Below, piece after piece: positions 28,193 through 38,731 of a DNA stretch of 64,000 nt. This stretch comes from Aeromonas finlandensis (GTDB lineage Bacteria > Pseudomonadota > Gammaproteobacteria > Enterobacterales > Aeromonadaceae). The notes below the pieces were generated by a model. The model was not told the DNA's origin. It did no database searches and saw only the letters and a list, made by a program, of their open reading frames with translations. The first letter of the stretch is position 1; each line of letters begins with the position of its first letter. The DNA is taken from NCBI RefSeq assembly GCF_000764645.1, contig NZ_JRGK01000032.1, positions 42,158 to 106,157 on the forward strand, written 5' to 3'. The translations under genes were made by a program, and so were the position numbers.

Positions 28193-30058
28193 ATGCCGAT
28201 CCGTATATTGCCCCCTATCCTGGCCAACCAGATTGCTGCCGGAGAGGTGGTGGAGCGGCCCTCTTCTGTGGTGAAAGAGCTGGTGGAGAACAGCCTGGAT
28301 GCGGGGGCCGACCGGGTCGAGATCGACATCGACAAGGGGGGCGCCAAGCTGATCCGCATCCGTGACAACGGCAGTGGTGTCGCCAAAGACGAGCTGGTGC
28401 TGGCGCTGTCGCGTCACGCGACCTCCAAGGTTGCCACGCTGGACGATCTGGAAGGGATCAACAGCCTCGGTTTTCGTGGCGAGGCGCTCGCTTCCATCAG
28501 TTCGGTCTCCCGTCTCACCTTCACCTCCCGTACCGCAGAGCAGTCCGAAGCCTGGCAAGCCCAGGCGGAAGGGCGCGAGATGAGCGTCACCATCAAGCCG
28601 GCGGCCCATCCGGTGGGCACCACGGTGGAGGTGGTGGATCTCTTCTTCAATACCCCGGCGCGGCGCAAGTTCATGCGCAGCGAAAAGACCGAGTTTGCCC
28701 ATATCGACGAGCTGGTGCGCCGCATCGCGCTCTCCCGCTTCGATGCCACCCTGATCCTGCGCCACAACGGCAAGGTAGTGCGCCAGTACAAGGCCGCCAA
28801 TACCGTGCCGGAGCAGGAGCGCCGTCTCGCCGCCGTTTGCGGCACCCCTTTCATGCACCATGCGTTGGCGGTGGAGAGCGAGCATAGCGATGTGCGGCTG
28901 TGGGGTTGGCTGGCGACCCCGGAGGGGGCAAGACCGCAAAACGACCTGCAATACACCTACGTAAACGGCCGGATGATGCGCGACAAGCTCATCAATCACG
29001 CCATCCGTCAGGCCTATGACGAGTTGCTGCCTCCCGATCGCTTCGCCGCTTATGTGCTCTATATCGAGCTGGATCCCCGTCAGGTGGATGTCAACGTCCA
29101 CCCGGCCAAGCACGAGGTGCGCTTCCATCAGGCACGGCTGATCCACGACTTTATCTTTCAGGCGCTGTTTACTGCGCTGCGCCGTGAAGGGGTCGGTGCC
29201 GCTCATCAGGAAGCGCCGCTGGCTGAAACCCTGGTCGAGCTGCCGGTCAGCCCGCAGATTGAATATCCCGGTCAGGCGCCACGCCCGGAGTGGTACGGTG
29301 CCGAGCACAGCTACCGGGCGCCTGCGCAGGTGCGGGAAGGGGGCGCGGCTCGCGCCAGCAACTATCAACCGCCCGAGCCGCCAAGCAGGGAGGCGATGCG
29401 TGGCATGGGGGCTCTGCTCACGACGCTGCCCATCGCAACAGCGGCTGAGGCTGCGCCCGCGCAGCCAGCTGCCGCCATGCCGCAACCCAAACTGGGGGGA
29501 TGCCGCGCTCTGACGCTGGTGGAGCAGGCCTACCTGTTGATCGAGCGGGATAGTCAGCTGGCACTGCTCTCGCTGGTGCGCGCCGAGCGGGTGCTGCTGC
29601 GCCACTGGCTGTTGGAGGCCTGGGGGCAGGGGTTGGCGGCCCAGCCACTGTTGCTGCCGGTCTCCTTCAAATTGCCGAAGAATCTGATCGCGCTGGTGAC
29701 CGAGCAGGAACGTTTGCTGAAACGGATGGGGCTGGAGTTGAAAAGCGGGGGGCGCGACACCATGATCCTGACTCGGGTTCCTGCCCTGCTGCGCCAGACC
29801 GATCTGGTGCGACTCTTACCCGAATTGTTGCAACTCATCGAGGGCGGATCTGACAGTGATGCTGGTCAGCAGGCTGAAGTATTATGCCAATGGCTGGTGG
29901 AGCAGGGGATAAGCCGCGAGAAGATATACGATTTTTCAACTGCCAGTCGCCTGCTGACGGAACTTGTGACCGATTTCAGTGACCAACTGGCAGACATTCG
30001 CATGGTGCGCCCGCTTTCGCTGGCGACCGTGCTGGAGGAGTTTGAACATGGCGAGTGA
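28193..30058 (+). CDS. mutL: DNA mismatch repair protein MutL
   Basis: 621 residues (E. coli 615). The GHKL ATPase domain shows [23 protein letters not shown] in outline with the catalytic Glu, then [15 protein letters not shown] and [11 protein letters not shown] long Ala/Pro-rich linker (about 340-440) leads to a C-terminal dimerisation domain without the DQHAxxE endonuclease motif, as in species that use MutH. I chose ATG at 28193; a GTG directly before it is also in frame. AGGAG lies at 28182-28186. The gene is preceded by two tandem partial copies of its own 5' end and overlaps miaA by 11 bp. Confidence 0.96.
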   Translation: MPIRILPPILANQIAAGEVVERPSSVVKELVENSLDAGADRVEIDIDKGGAKLIRIRDNGSGVAKDELVLALSRHATSKVATLDDLEGINSLGFRGEALASISSVSRLTFTSRTAEQSEAWQAQAEGREMSVTIKPAAHPVGTTVEVVDLFFNTPARRKFMRSEKTEFAHIDELVRRIALSRFDATLILRHNGKVVRQYKAANTVPEQERRLAAVCGTPFMHHALAVESEHSDVRLWGWLATPEGARPQNDLQYTYVNGRMMRDKLINHAIRQAYDELLPPDRFAAYVLYIELDPRQVDVNVHPAKHEVRFHQARLIHDFIFQALFTALRREGVGAAHQEAPLAETLVELPVSPQIEYPGQAPRPEWYGAEHSYRAPAQVREGGAARASNYQPPEPPSREAMRGMGALLTTLPIATAAEAAPAQPAAAMPQPKLGGCRALTLVEQAYLLIERDSQLALLSLVRAERVLLRHWLLEAWGQGLAAQPLLLPVSFKLPKNLIALVTEQERLLKRMGLELKSGGRDTMILTRVPALLRQTDLVRLLPELLQLIEGGSDSDAGQQAEVLCQWLVEQGISREKIYDFSTASRLLTELVTDFSDQLADIRMVRPLSLATVLEEFEHGE

Positions 30059-30977
30059 CTTGCCGACCGCAATTTTTCTGATGGGGCCGACGGCCTCCGG
30101 CAAGACGGATCTCGCCATTGAACTGTGCCAGGCATTGCCTTGCGACATCATCAGCGTCGATTCGGCGCTGATCTATCGCGGCATGGATATCGGCACGGCC
30201 AAGCCGACCGCCGATGAACTGGCGCGGGCCCCGCACCGGCTGATCGACATTCTTGACCCGGCCTTGAGCTATTCGGCGGCCGACTTTTGCAAGGATGCCC
30301 TGCGGGAGATGAAAGAGATCGCCGACCGTGGCCGCATTCCGCTGCTGGTGGGCGGTACCATGCTCTATTTCAAGGCGCTGCTGGAAGGACTCTCTCCGCT
30401 CCCTTCTGCCGACCCTGTTATTCGGGCCGGAATAGAAGAGGAGGCTGCCCGTCTTGGCTGGCAGGCGCTGCACGATGAGCTGGTGCGCATTGACCCGGTG
30501 GCCGGGGCGCGGATCCACCCCAATGACCCGCAGCGGCTCTCTCGGGCGCTGGAGGTCTACCGCATCAGCGGCAAGACCCTTACCGAGCTGACGCAGGTGC
30601 AGGGGGAGGGATTGCCCTATCGGGTGCAGCAGTTTGCCATCGCCCCGAGCGATCGCGCCGTGCTGCATCAGCGGATCGAGCAGCGCTTTGACAAGATGCT
30701 GCAAGGTGGCTTTGAACAGGAGGTTCGTGCGCTGATGGCGCGCGGCGATCTGAACCCGGATCTCCCCTCCATTCGCTGTGTGGGTTATCGCCAAATGTGG
30801 GACTACCTGTGCGGTGAAGTGGGGTATGATGAGATGCGTTATCGTGGCATTGTTGCCACACGCCAATTGGCAAAACGACAGATGACCTGGTTGCGCGGCT
30901 GGCCCGACGTGACCTGGTTGGAATCTGGTGAGTCTGGCAATCTTGACCGCGTGCTTGCTCGCGCTGGTGCGGCTTGA
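30048..30977 (+). CDS. miaA: tRNA dimethylallyltransferase MiaA
   Basis: 309 residues (E. coli 316). Walker A is [12 protein letters not shown] near residues 12-23; further motifs are [34 protein letters not shown] and the tRNA-interacting [12 protein letters not shown]. It adds the isopentenyl group to A37 of tRNAs reading UNN codons. The ATG at 30048 lies within the end of mutL (11-bp overlap), so they are translationally coupled. It is followed by hfq, as in E. coli, where hfq promoters lie in this region. A TGTATAAT at 30985-30992 near the miaA end could be part of one. Confidence 0.97.
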   Translation: MASDLPTAIFLMGPTASGKTDLAIELCQALPCDIISVDSALIYRGMDIGTAKPTADELARAPHRLIDILDPALSYSAADFCKDALREMKEIADRGRIPLLVGGTMLYFKALLEGLSPLPSADPVIRAGIEEEAARLGWQALHDELVRIDPVAGARIHPNDPQRLSRALEVYRISGKTLTELTQVQGEGLPYRVQQFAIAPSDRAVLHQRIEQRFDKMLQGGFEQEVRALMARGDLNPDLPSIRCVGYRQMWDYLCGEVGYDEMRYRGIVATRQLAKRQMTWLRGWPDVTWLESGESGNLDRVLARAGAA

Positions 30978-31049
30978 CACTCCCTGTATAATCAGGTTGT
31001 TATATTGATATCCGGTGTTTAAAAACAACAAACTATAAGGAAAAGAAAA

Positions 31050-31313
31050 ATGGCTAAGGGGCAATCTCTCCAAGACCCGTTTTTGAATGCGCTGCGCCGT
31101 GAGCGGATTCCTGTTTCTATCTATTTGGTGAACGGCATCAAACTGCAAGGTCAGATCGAGTCTTTTGACCAGTTTGTTATCCTGCTGAAAAACACTGTGA
31201 GCCAGATGGTTTACAAGCACGCCATCTCGACTGTCGTACCGGCCCGTGCCGTCAATCATCACCAGCCCACTCCGGGTGGCGCGGCTGATGAACAGGGTGA
31301 TGCCGAGGCGTGA
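31050..31313 (+). CDS. hfq: RNA chaperone Hfq
   Basis: 87 residues. The Sm core is almost identical to E. coli: [20 protein letters not shown], the proximal-face [10 protein letters not shown] and the YKHAIST segment of Sm2. The C-terminal tail is short (about 20 residues, [18 protein letters not shown]) and acidic, shorter than in E. coli (102 residues). It forms hexameric rings that pair small RNAs with mRNAs. TAAGGA precedes the ATG. Confidence 0.98.
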   Translation: MAKGQSLQDPFLNALRRERIPVSIYLVNGIKLQGQIESFDQFVILLKNTVSQMVYKHAISTVVPARAVNHHQPTPGGAADEQGDAEA

Positions 31314-31376
31314 TATCCCTGGGCGAGTCGACTCGCCAACTCAGATTCATCATGATTCCTGTTAAGGAGCAAGCGC

Positions 31377-32663
31377 TTGTTTGACCGTTATGAAGCTGGC
31401 GAACAGGCCGTTCTGGTGCATGTCAACTTCAGTGATGAGGGTGAGCGGGAGGATCTGGAAGAGCTAAAGATGTTGGTGAGCTCGGCCGGAGTCAATGCGT
31501 TGGGGGTCGTTACCACCAGTCGCAGTGCGCCCAGTGCCAAATTTTTTGTCGGCAGTGGCAAGGCTGAAGAGATCGCGTCCCAAGTCCAGATGCTGGCGGC
31601 GGACGTGGTGATCTTCAACCATGCCCTTACCCCCGCCCAGGAGCGTAACCTGGAGCGTCTGTTCCAGTGCCGGGTGGTGGATCGAACCGGCCTGATCCTC
31701 GATATCTTTGCCCAGCGCGCCCGTACCCACGAAGGCAAACTGCAGGTTGAACTGGCCCAGTTACGCCATCTTTCCACTCGTCTGGTGCGAGGCTGGACCC
31801 ACCTTGAGCGTCAAAAGGGCGGGATTGGTCTGCGTGGCCCGGGTGAAACCCAGCTTGAAACTGACCGACGCCTATTGCGGGAACGCATCAAGGCGATTTT
31901 GCGTCGGCTCGACAAGGTGGCCAAGCAGCGGGAGCAGGGACGTCGTGCCCGCAACCGCAACGAAGTGCCGACGGTGTCACTGGTTGGTTATACCAACGCC
32001 GGAAAGTCCACTTTGTTCAACCAACTTACAGCTGCCAGCGTGTATGCTGCCGACCAATTGTTCGCAACTCTGGATCCCACCCTGCGTAAACTGGTGATCC
32101 GGGATGTGGGTGATGTGATTTTGGCGGATACAGTTGGATTTATTCGACACTTGCCCCATGATCTGGTCGCGGCCTTCAAGGCGACCCTGCAGGAGACCCG
32201 TGAAGCGGATCTGCTGCTGCATGTGGTGGACTGTGCCGATGAGCAGATGCAGGAGAATATCGACTCCGTGCAGCAGGTGTTGGCCGAGATCGAAGCCGAT
32301 GACAGGCCCCAGCTGATGATCTGCAACAAGATCGACAAGCTGGCGGATCGTCCGGCAGGTCTGGAGCGAGATGACGAGGGGCGCCCGTTGCGCGTCTGGT
32401 TGTCGGCCCAGACCGGTGAAGGTTGTGAGCATCTGTTTACGGCGCTGACCGAATTGCTGGCTGGCTCTATGGTGCATCACACCCTGCAGTTGCCTCCTTC
32501 TGCCGCGAGATTGCGCAGTGCGCTCTATCAGCTGAAAGGGATTGAGCAGGAAGGTTTTAGCGAGGAGGGTGATTTCGTGCTGGAAGTCCGCTTGCAAGTG
32601 GCCGACTGGAACCGCCTCGTGAAACAGGAAGGTGAGAGTTTACAACGCTTTATCAGGCATTGA
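31377..32663 (+). CDS. hflX: GTPase HflX
   Basis: 428 residues (E. coli 426). An N-terminal HflX domain (FDRYEAGEQAVLV, then GKAEEIA and LTPAQERNLE) leads into the GLRGPGETQLETDRR helix. The G domain has P-loop GYTNAGKSTLFN, switch DTVGFIRHLP and NKIDKL. It binds the 50S subunit and rescues or splits stalled ribosomes under stress. The TTG start at 31377 is supported by AAGGAG at 31364-31369 and by the E. coli N-terminus beginning with the same MFDRY. It follows hfq by 63 bp. Confidence 0.96.
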   Translation: MFDRYEAGEQAVLVHVNFSDEGEREDLEELKMLVSSAGVNALGVVTTSRSAPSAKFFVGSGKAEEIASQVQMLAADVVIFNHALTPAQERNLERLFQCRVVDRTGLILDIFAQRARTHEGKLQVELAQLRHLSTRLVRGWTHLERQKGGIGLRGPGETQLETDRRLLRERIKAILRRLDKVAKQREQGRRARNRNEVPTVSLVGYTNAGKSTLFNQLTAASVYAADQLFATLDPTLRKLVIRDVGDVILADTVGFIRHLPHDLVAAFKATLQETREADLLLHVVDCADEQMQENIDSVQQVLAEIEADDRPQLMICNKIDKLADRPAGLERDDEGRPLRVWLSAQTGEGCEHLFTALTELLAGSMVHHTLQLPPSAARLRSALYQLKGIEQEGFSEEGDFVLEVRLQVADWNRLVKQEGESLQRFIRH

Positions 32664-32754
32664 TTCGTCGATGAAGATGAACCCTTAGGGGCTTCTCAAC
32701 GTATGACGGCCCGGTAGAGATGATATCCATCCGCATGTATTAATGGAGACGCTG

Positions 32755-33906
32755 ATGGCTTGGAATGAGCCTGGTAACAACGGCAAAGACCGTGACCCTT
32801 GGGGGAATAACGGCAAGAATCAGGGACCCCCTGATCTGGATGAAATGCTGCGCAAAGTGAGTCGCCGTTTCGGTGGCTTATTTGGTGGCGGCAAATCTGG
32901 CGGCGATGTAGGTCGCTTTGGTATCTCCATCGCGCTGGTTGTGGCTGTGGTGGTGTGGGTCGTCAGCGGCTTCTACACCATTCGCGAAGCCGAGCGTGGA
33001 GCAGTGCTGCGGTTTGGCAAGTTTTCCCATATTGTCGAGCCGGGCCTGCGCTGGAAGCCGACCTTTATCGATCAGGTGATCCCGGTGGACGTCGAGTCCG
33101 TGCGCTCCCTGCCTGCCTCCGGTTTCATGCTGACTCAGGATGAGAACGTGGTACGGGTCGAGATGGACGTGCAGTACCGTGTCGTCAATCCCGAGCAGTA
33201 TCTGTTCAGCGTGACCAATGCTGACGAGAGTCTGGGCCAGGCCACCGATAGCGCCCTGCGCTACGTGGTGGGTCATACCCGGATGGATGATGTGCTGACC
33301 ACCGGCCGTGAGAAGGTGCGTCAGGAGACCTGGCAGGTGATCGATGGCATCATCGAGCCCTATCAGATGGGTCTGCAGATCGTCGACGTCAACTTCCTGC
33401 CGGCTCGTCCGCCGGAAGAGGTGAAAGACGCCTTCGATGACGCCATCTCCGCTCAGGAAGATGAACAGCGCTTTATTCGTGAAGCAGAAGCTTATGCACG
33501 CGAAGTGGAACCGAAGGCGCGTGGCTCAGTCAAGCGTCTGGAACAGGAAGCCGAAGGTTACAAGTCCCAGATCGTGCTGAAGGCCAAGGGTGAGGTTGCC
33601 CGTTTCAACGAGCTGCTGCCCCAGTATCAGGCTGCGCCCGAGCTGACTCGCAACCGTATCTACCTGGAAACCATGGAAGAGCTCTATCAGCAGGCCAACA
33701 AGGTGGTGGTCGACATGCCGGCTGGCAACAACAGCATGATCTACCTGCCGCTCGACAAGCTGTCTGGCAAGCCGAATGCAGTCCAGTCTGATCGCGCCAC
33801 TGTCGCTCCGGTCGCAGAGCCAGCCCCCGTTTCCAACGAGGGTGCCAACTCTACTCCGATAACGCCGCTGCGTAGCGGTGACCGCTTCAGCTCAGGGAGA
33901 AACTGA
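32755..33906 (+). CDS. hflK: HflK subunit of the HflKC membrane complex
   Basis: 383 residues. A Gly/Asn-rich cytoplasmic N-terminus (MAWNEPGNNGKDRDPWG) is followed by one transmembrane helix (about 60-82). The SPFH/band-7 domain and a long periplasmic coiled coil follow (EAEAYAREVEPKARGSVKRLEQEAEG region). With HflC it forms a large cage that encloses FtsH hexamers and modulates its proteolysis. TGGAGA eight bases upstream supports ATG 32755; the ATG at 32743 contains that ribosome site. hflC starts 3 bp after the stop. Confidence 0.96.
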   Translation: MAWNEPGNNGKDRDPWGNNGKNQGPPDLDEMLRKVSRRFGGLFGGGKSGGDVGRFGISIALVVAVVVWVVSGFYTIREAERGAVLRFGKFSHIVEPGLRWKPTFIDQVIPVDVESVRSLPASGFMLTQDENVVRVEMDVQYRVVNPEQYLFSVTNADESLGQATDSALRYVVGHTRMDDVLTTGREKVRQETWQVIDGIIEPYQMGLQIVDVNFLPARPPEEVKDAFDDAISAQEDEQRFIREAEAYAREVEPKARGSVKRLEQEAEGYKSQIVLKAKGEVARFNELLPQYQAAPELTRNRIYLETMEELYQQANKVVVDMPAGNNSMIYLPLDKLSGKPNAVQSDRATVAPVAEPAPVSNEGANSTPITPLRSGDRFSSGRN

Positions 33907-33909
33907 TAG

Positions 33910-34794
33910 ATGAAAAAGCTAGCTATTGGTGCAATCGCTGTCGCGGCCATGGTCTGCTTCTCCTCTGTCTTTATCGTTGATGAAGGTCAGAAGGGGATTG
34001 TGGTGCAGTTTGGCAAGGTGAAGCGGATTGACTCCGGTGAGCCCCGCCTCTATGAGCCGGGCCTGCACTTCAAGGTGCCGCTCATCGACCAGGTTCGCAA
34101 GATGGATGCTCGCATCCAGACCATTGACAGCCAGGCCGACCGTTTTGTCACCTCCGAGAAGAAAGACCTGATCATCGACTCCTATGTGAAGTGGAAGATC
34201 GAGGACTTCTCCAAGTACTACCTGGCAACTGGTGGTGGCAACAAACTGCAGGCTGAAGATCTGCTCAAGCGCAAGATCAACAACGGTCTGCGTTCCGAGA
34301 TCGGTAACCGCACCATCAAGGACATCGTCTCCGGTGAGCGCAGTACCGTGATGGAAGATGCCCTGAAGAAGATGGCGCGCTCCTCCGAGCTCGGTATCAA
34401 GGTGGTGGATGTGCGGATCAAGCAGATCAACCTGCCGGTGGAAGTCTCCAACTCCATCTACCAGCGTATGCGTGCCGAACGTACCGCAGTCGCCCGTGAG
34501 CACCGCTCTCAGGGTCGCGAGAAGGCTGAAATCCTGCGTGCCGATATCGACCGCAAGGTGACCGTCATGATCGCTGACGCCGAGAGTAACGCTCGCCAGC
34601 TGCGTGGTGAAGGAGATGCGGAAGCCGCCAAGATCTATGCCGACAGCTACAAGAAAGACCCCGAGTTTTTCAGCTTCGTGCGTAGCATGGAGGCCTATCG
34701 CAAGAGCTTTGCCGGTGGCAACGACCTGATGGTGTTGAAGCCGGACAGCGAGTTCTTCCGTTACCTCAAGTCTCCTCACGGCACCAAGCAGTAA
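33910..34794 (+). CDS. hflC: HflC subunit of the HflKC membrane complex
   Basis: 294 residues. An N-terminal membrane anchor (LAIGAIAVAAMVCFSSVFIV) is followed by an SPFH/band-7 domain (VQFGKVKRI, YEPGLHFKVPLID). A coiled coil rich in Glu, Arg and Ala comes next, and a conserved C-terminal FFRYLKSP tail. Partner of HflK in the FtsH-regulating complex. A terminator follows 20 bp after the stop, closing the nnr-to-hflC series. AGGGAGAAAC before the ATG overlaps the end of hflK. Confidence 0.97.
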   Translation: MKKLAIGAIAVAAMVCFSSVFIVDEGQKGIVVQFGKVKRIDSGEPRLYEPGLHFKVPLIDQVRKMDARIQTIDSQADRFVTSEKKDLIIDSYVKWKIEDFSKYYLATGGGNKLQAEDLLKRKINNGLRSEIGNRTIKDIVSGERSTVMEDALKKMARSSELGIKVVDVRIKQINLPVEVSNSIYQRMRAERTAVAREHRSQGREKAEILRADIDRKVTVMIADAESNARQLRGEGDAEAAKIYADSYKKDPEFFSFVRSMEAYRKSFAGGNDLMVLKPDSEFFRYLKSPHGTKQ

Positions 34795-34813
34795 TCGCCA
34801 CGAGGTCACATTC

Positions 34814-34846
34814 AAAGGGTCTGCATTGTCAGACCCTTTTGTTTTT
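34814..34846 (+). terminator. Terminator after hflC
   Basis: Perfect 10-bp stem AAAGGGTCTG / CAGACCCTTT with a six-base loop, followed by TGTTTTT. Confidence 0.88.
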
Positions 34847-34899
34847 GGCGCCAACGCCAGCTGTCGACCCCGGTGGCTGGTTGTGTTGAAGGGGGTCAG

Positions 34900-35088
34900 A
34901 TGCTGACATCCATGCTGATGGGGTTGGGATTGCTGTTGTTGTTCGAGGGGCTCGGTCCACTGTTGATGCCCAGGGCATGGCAGCAGATGTTGCGGCTGCT
35001 TAGCGACCAGCCACCGGAGCAGTTGCGTCGTATCGGCGGCTCGCTGGTGGTAGCTGGCAGCGTGATCCTCTGGATGCTGAGTCGCTGA
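34900..35088 (+). CDS. yjeT: YjeT family (DUF2065) small membrane protein
   Basis: 62 residues. Two hydrophobic helices flank a short cytoplasmic or periplasmic loop: MLMGLGLLLLFEGLGPLLMP, then IGGSLVVAGSVILWML. The EGLGPxLxPxAW motif and the GGxLVVAG repeat match E. coli YjeT, which also lies right after hflC. Function unknown. The ATG at 34900 follows GAAGGGGGT. A terminator separates it from hflC, so it probably has its own weak promoter or relies on read-through. Confidence 0.85.
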   Translation: MLTSMLMGLGLLLLFEGLGPLLMPRAWQQMLRLLSDQPPEQLRRIGGSLVVAGSVILWMLSR

Positions 35089-35126
35089 GTCTGGCGCAAT
35101 GCACAGTCCACCAGAAAGCAGACAAT

Positions 35127-35153
35127 AAAAAAGAGGCCAACGGCCTCTTTTTT
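35127..35153. terminator. Bidirectional terminator between yjeT and ispB
   Basis: Perfect 12-bp stem AAAAAAGAGGCC / GGCCTCTTTTTT with a three-base loop. Confidence 0.9.
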
Positions 35154-35169
35154 CATGCATGTCGTTTAC

Positions 35170-36141
35170 TCAGGCACTGCGCTGCACGGCCATGTGCGCC
35201 AGTGTTTCCAGTGCGTGCTTGTGCGGGGAGTCCGGCAGGATGGCGAGGGCGGCAATGGCCTTGTCGGCCTCTTCACGGGCCCGCATGCGGGAGTACTCCA
35301 GCGCGCCGGTACGGTCGAGAATGCCGAGGATCTGGTCGAGATGCTCCATGCCGTTGCGGTGCTCGATGGCATCGCGCACCAGCTGGCGCTCTTCCGGGTT
35401 GCCCACTTCCATTGCGCGCAGCAATGGCAGGGTCGGTTTGCCTTCAGCCAGGTCGTCACCGACGTTCTTGCCCATCTCTTCGCTCTGGGAGCAGTAGTCC
35501 ATCACGTCATCGATGATCTGGAACGCGGTGCCCAGATACTTGCCGTAATCGGTCATGGCCTGCTCGACAGCGTCGGGCTGATGGGTAAGCACGGCGGCGA
35601 GCCGGGTGGCTGCCTCGAACAGCTTGGCGGTCTTGCAGTAGATGACCGTCATGTAGCTCTCTTCGGTGGTGTCCGGATCGTTGCAGTTCATCAACTGCAA
35701 CACTTCCCCTTCGGCGATGGTGTTGGTGGCATCCGAGAGGATCTCCATCACCCGCAGGTTGGAGAGTTCGGCCATCATCTGGAAGGAGCGGCTATAGAGG
35801 TAGTCACCGACCAGCACGCTTGCGGCATTGCCAAACATGGCGTTGGCGGTCTCCCGGCCGCGGCGCAGGTCGGATTCGTCGACCACGTCGTCATGCAGCA
35901 GGGTAGAGGTGTGAATGAATTCGATGATGGCGGCCAGTTTCAGGTGATCCTCACCTTCATAGCCCAGCGCACGCGCAGCCATCACGGTCAGCATGGGGCG
36001 CATTCGTTTCCCGCCGGCGCTGACAATGTAGAAACCCAGCTGATTAATCAGACTAACGTCGGACTGGAGTCGGGCCAGGATCAGTTCATTGACCGCCGTC
36101 ATGTCGGCGGCACAGAGCGCACGGATAGTCTGTTGGTCCAT
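35170..36141 (-). CDS. ispB: Octaprenyl diphosphate synthase IspB
   Basis: 323 residues (same as E. coli). It has the two aspartate-rich motifs of trans-prenyltransferases: LLHDDVVDESD (first) and FQIIDDVMDY (second), plus GGKRMRPML near the N-terminus. It makes the C40 side chain of ubiquinone and menaquinone. It is divergent from rplU with about 240 bp between them, as in E. coli. Confidence 0.96.
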   Translation of the reverse strand: MDQQTIRALCAADMTAVNELILARLQSDVSLINQLGFYIVSAGGKRMRPMLTVMAARALGYEGEDHLKLAAIIEFIHTSTLLHDDVVDESDLRRGRETANAMFGNAASVLVGDYLYSRSFQMMAELSNLRVMEILSDATNTIAEGEVLQLMNCNDPDTTEESYMTVIYCKTAKLFEAATRLAAVLTHQPDAVEQAMTDYGKYLGTAFQIIDDVMDYCSQSEEMGKNVGDDLAEGKPTLPLLRAMEVGNPEERQLVRDAIEHRNGMEHLDQILGILDRTGALEYSRMRAREEADKAIAALAILPDSPHKHALETLAHMAVQRSA

Positions 36142-36281
36142 AAGTCTCGTAACGTGACAGCAGCAATAACTGCGATTTTAGTAATGGCAGGGATTCTACA
36201 CGATTTCACAATGGGTTACAGTTAGGCGTTTATCCACGGCGGCAGATATGCGCACAAAATAAACTTTTTGCTAAAATGGCC

Positions 36282-36310
36282 TTGCCTGAGCAGATCGATT
36301 TGCGTAGAAT
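36282..36310 (+). promoter_or_regulatory. rplU-rpmA promoter
   Basis: TTGCCT (36282-36287), a 17-base spacer and TAGAAT (36305-36310). It lies about 70 bp ahead of rplU in the ispB-rplU divergent region. GC-rich bases after the -10 fit a stringent-type ribosomal protein promoter. Confidence 0.7.
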
Positions 36311-36383
36311 GCCCGCCCATTGTTATAGGTTTTTGCGCATGTCTAGCCTTGAGCAAAAGACATGCCTTTACGGAGTTAATCAA

Positions 36384-36695
36384 ATGTACGCGGTATTCCA
36401 AAGCGGCGGAAAACAACACCGTGTGGCCGAAGGTCAAATCGTTCGTCTGGAAAAGCTGAACGTTGAGACTGGCGCTACTATCGACTTCAACGAAGTTCTG
36501 ATGGTTGCTGCAGGCGACACTTTTAAAGTAGGTGCTCCTTTCGTTGAAGGTGGCAAGGTTGTAGCTGAAGTTGTGGCTCACGGCCGTGGCGAGAAAGTGA
36601 CTATCGTCAAGTTCCGTCGTCGTAAGCACCATCGTAAGCAAGCGGGCCACCGTCAGTGGTTCACTGAAGTCAAAATCACTGGCATCAGCGCTTAA
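36384..36695 (+). CDS. rplU: 50S ribosomal protein L21
   Basis: 103 residues, the same length as E. coli L21. [14 protein letters not shown] opens the protein, and the basic rRNA-binding segment [16 protein letters not shown] lies near residues 73-88. GGAG lies 11 bases before the ATG. It binds 23S rRNA near L20. First gene of rplU-rpmA, 17 bp before rpmA. Confidence 0.98.
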   Translation: MYAVFQSGGKQHRVAEGQIVRLEKLNVETGATIDFNEVLMVAAGDTFKVGAPFVEGGKVVAEVVAHGRGEKVTIVKFRRRKHHRKQAGHRQWFTEVKITGISA

Positions 36696-36712
36696 TTAGA
36701 GGAGTCCGATAA

Positions 36713-36970
36713 ATGGCACACAAAAAAGCTGGCGGTTCATCCCGTAACGGTCGCGATTCTGAAGCTAAACGCCTGGGCGTGAAGCGTTTCGGCGGCGAAA
36801 CAGTTCTGGCTGGTAGCATCATCGTTCGTCAACGTGGCACCAAGTTCCACGCTGGCACCAACGTTGGTCTGGGCAAGGATCACACCCTGTTCGCAACCGC
36901 GACTGGTAAAATCCTGTTCGAAGTTAAAGGTCCGCTGAATCGTAAGTACGTTAGCATCGTTGCTGAGTAA
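36713..36970 (+). CDS. rpmA: 50S ribosomal protein L27
   Basis: 85 residues, the usual length. The N-terminal [20 protein letters not shown] reaches the peptidyl transferase centre, followed by LGVKRFGGE and [27 protein letters not shown] precedes the ATG. Translationally close to rplU; a terminator lies 20 bp after the stop. Confidence 0.98.
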   Translation: MAHKKAGGSSRNGRDSEAKRLGVKRFGGETVLAGSIIVRQRGTKFHAGTNVGLGKDHTLFATATGKILFEVKGPLNRKYVSIVAE

Positions 36971-36990
36971 TTACGGACCGCAAGGATCCG

Positions 36991-37021
36991 AAGCCCCGCC
37001 AACAGGCGGGGCTTTTGTTTT
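36991..37021 (+). terminator. Terminator after rpmA
   Basis: Perfect 10-bp stem AAGCCCCGCC / GGCGGGGCTT with a four-base loop and a T run. Confidence 0.88.
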
Positions 37022-37152
37022 TCTGAATAGCTGACGAAAAAACGGAACGCAGATGACCCGGGCTCCGACAGGGGCGTGGATTGCCAAGATGCGTATCGCC
37101 CGCAGGGGTCTGTACCACTATAATTGCGTATCGGTTTTTCGAATTAAGGTGA

Positions 37153-38364
<1,212 letters not shown>

Positions 38365-38382
38365 TCCCCGCCACTCTCATTG

Positions 38383-38415
38383 AAAACCGGAGCCTGAACA
38401 GGCTCCGGTTTTTTT
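38383..38415 (+). terminator. Terminator after cgtA
   Basis: 12-bp stem AAAACCGGAGCC / GGCTCCGGTTTT with a six-base loop and a T run. Confidence 0.92.
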
Positions 38416-38731
38416 ATGTCTATCGAGCGGCAGTTGATTAGGTCTGTTTTCAATATCACTTATTGCCTGTCATTCATAACCGATGAGATTACCCACCAAA
38501 ATCAACACTAACGAAACAAGTGACTGGCGATGTCGATTGAATCGATATGCGTTGCTATATCCAGTTGTTTTTATGATAGATTTGCCTAATGAAATATTTA
38601 TGCGTTAATTTCTCCATTAAAGGCTTGTTTGTGCATTTTTTTAGAGTATTCTTGCGCCCGTTTTTTCCGGTTAACGCATGAATACGCAGGTTGGCCGGGT
38701 TGGGGGAAAGTAACATTAGGGCAGTCATATC
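38416..38731. other. AT-rich 316-bp intergenic region before the yjiH-like gene
   Basis: No ORF, RNA gene or recognisable operator. It is clearly richer in A+T than its surroundings and presumably carries the promoter of the next gene. TTAGGGCAG lies 6-14 bases before the start codon at 38732. Confidence 0.5.

Noticed and set aside
27920..29605. 561-codon minus-strand frame over the mutL repeats and mutL
   Set aside because: Antisense shadow; its internal repeats only mirror the mutL leader duplication.
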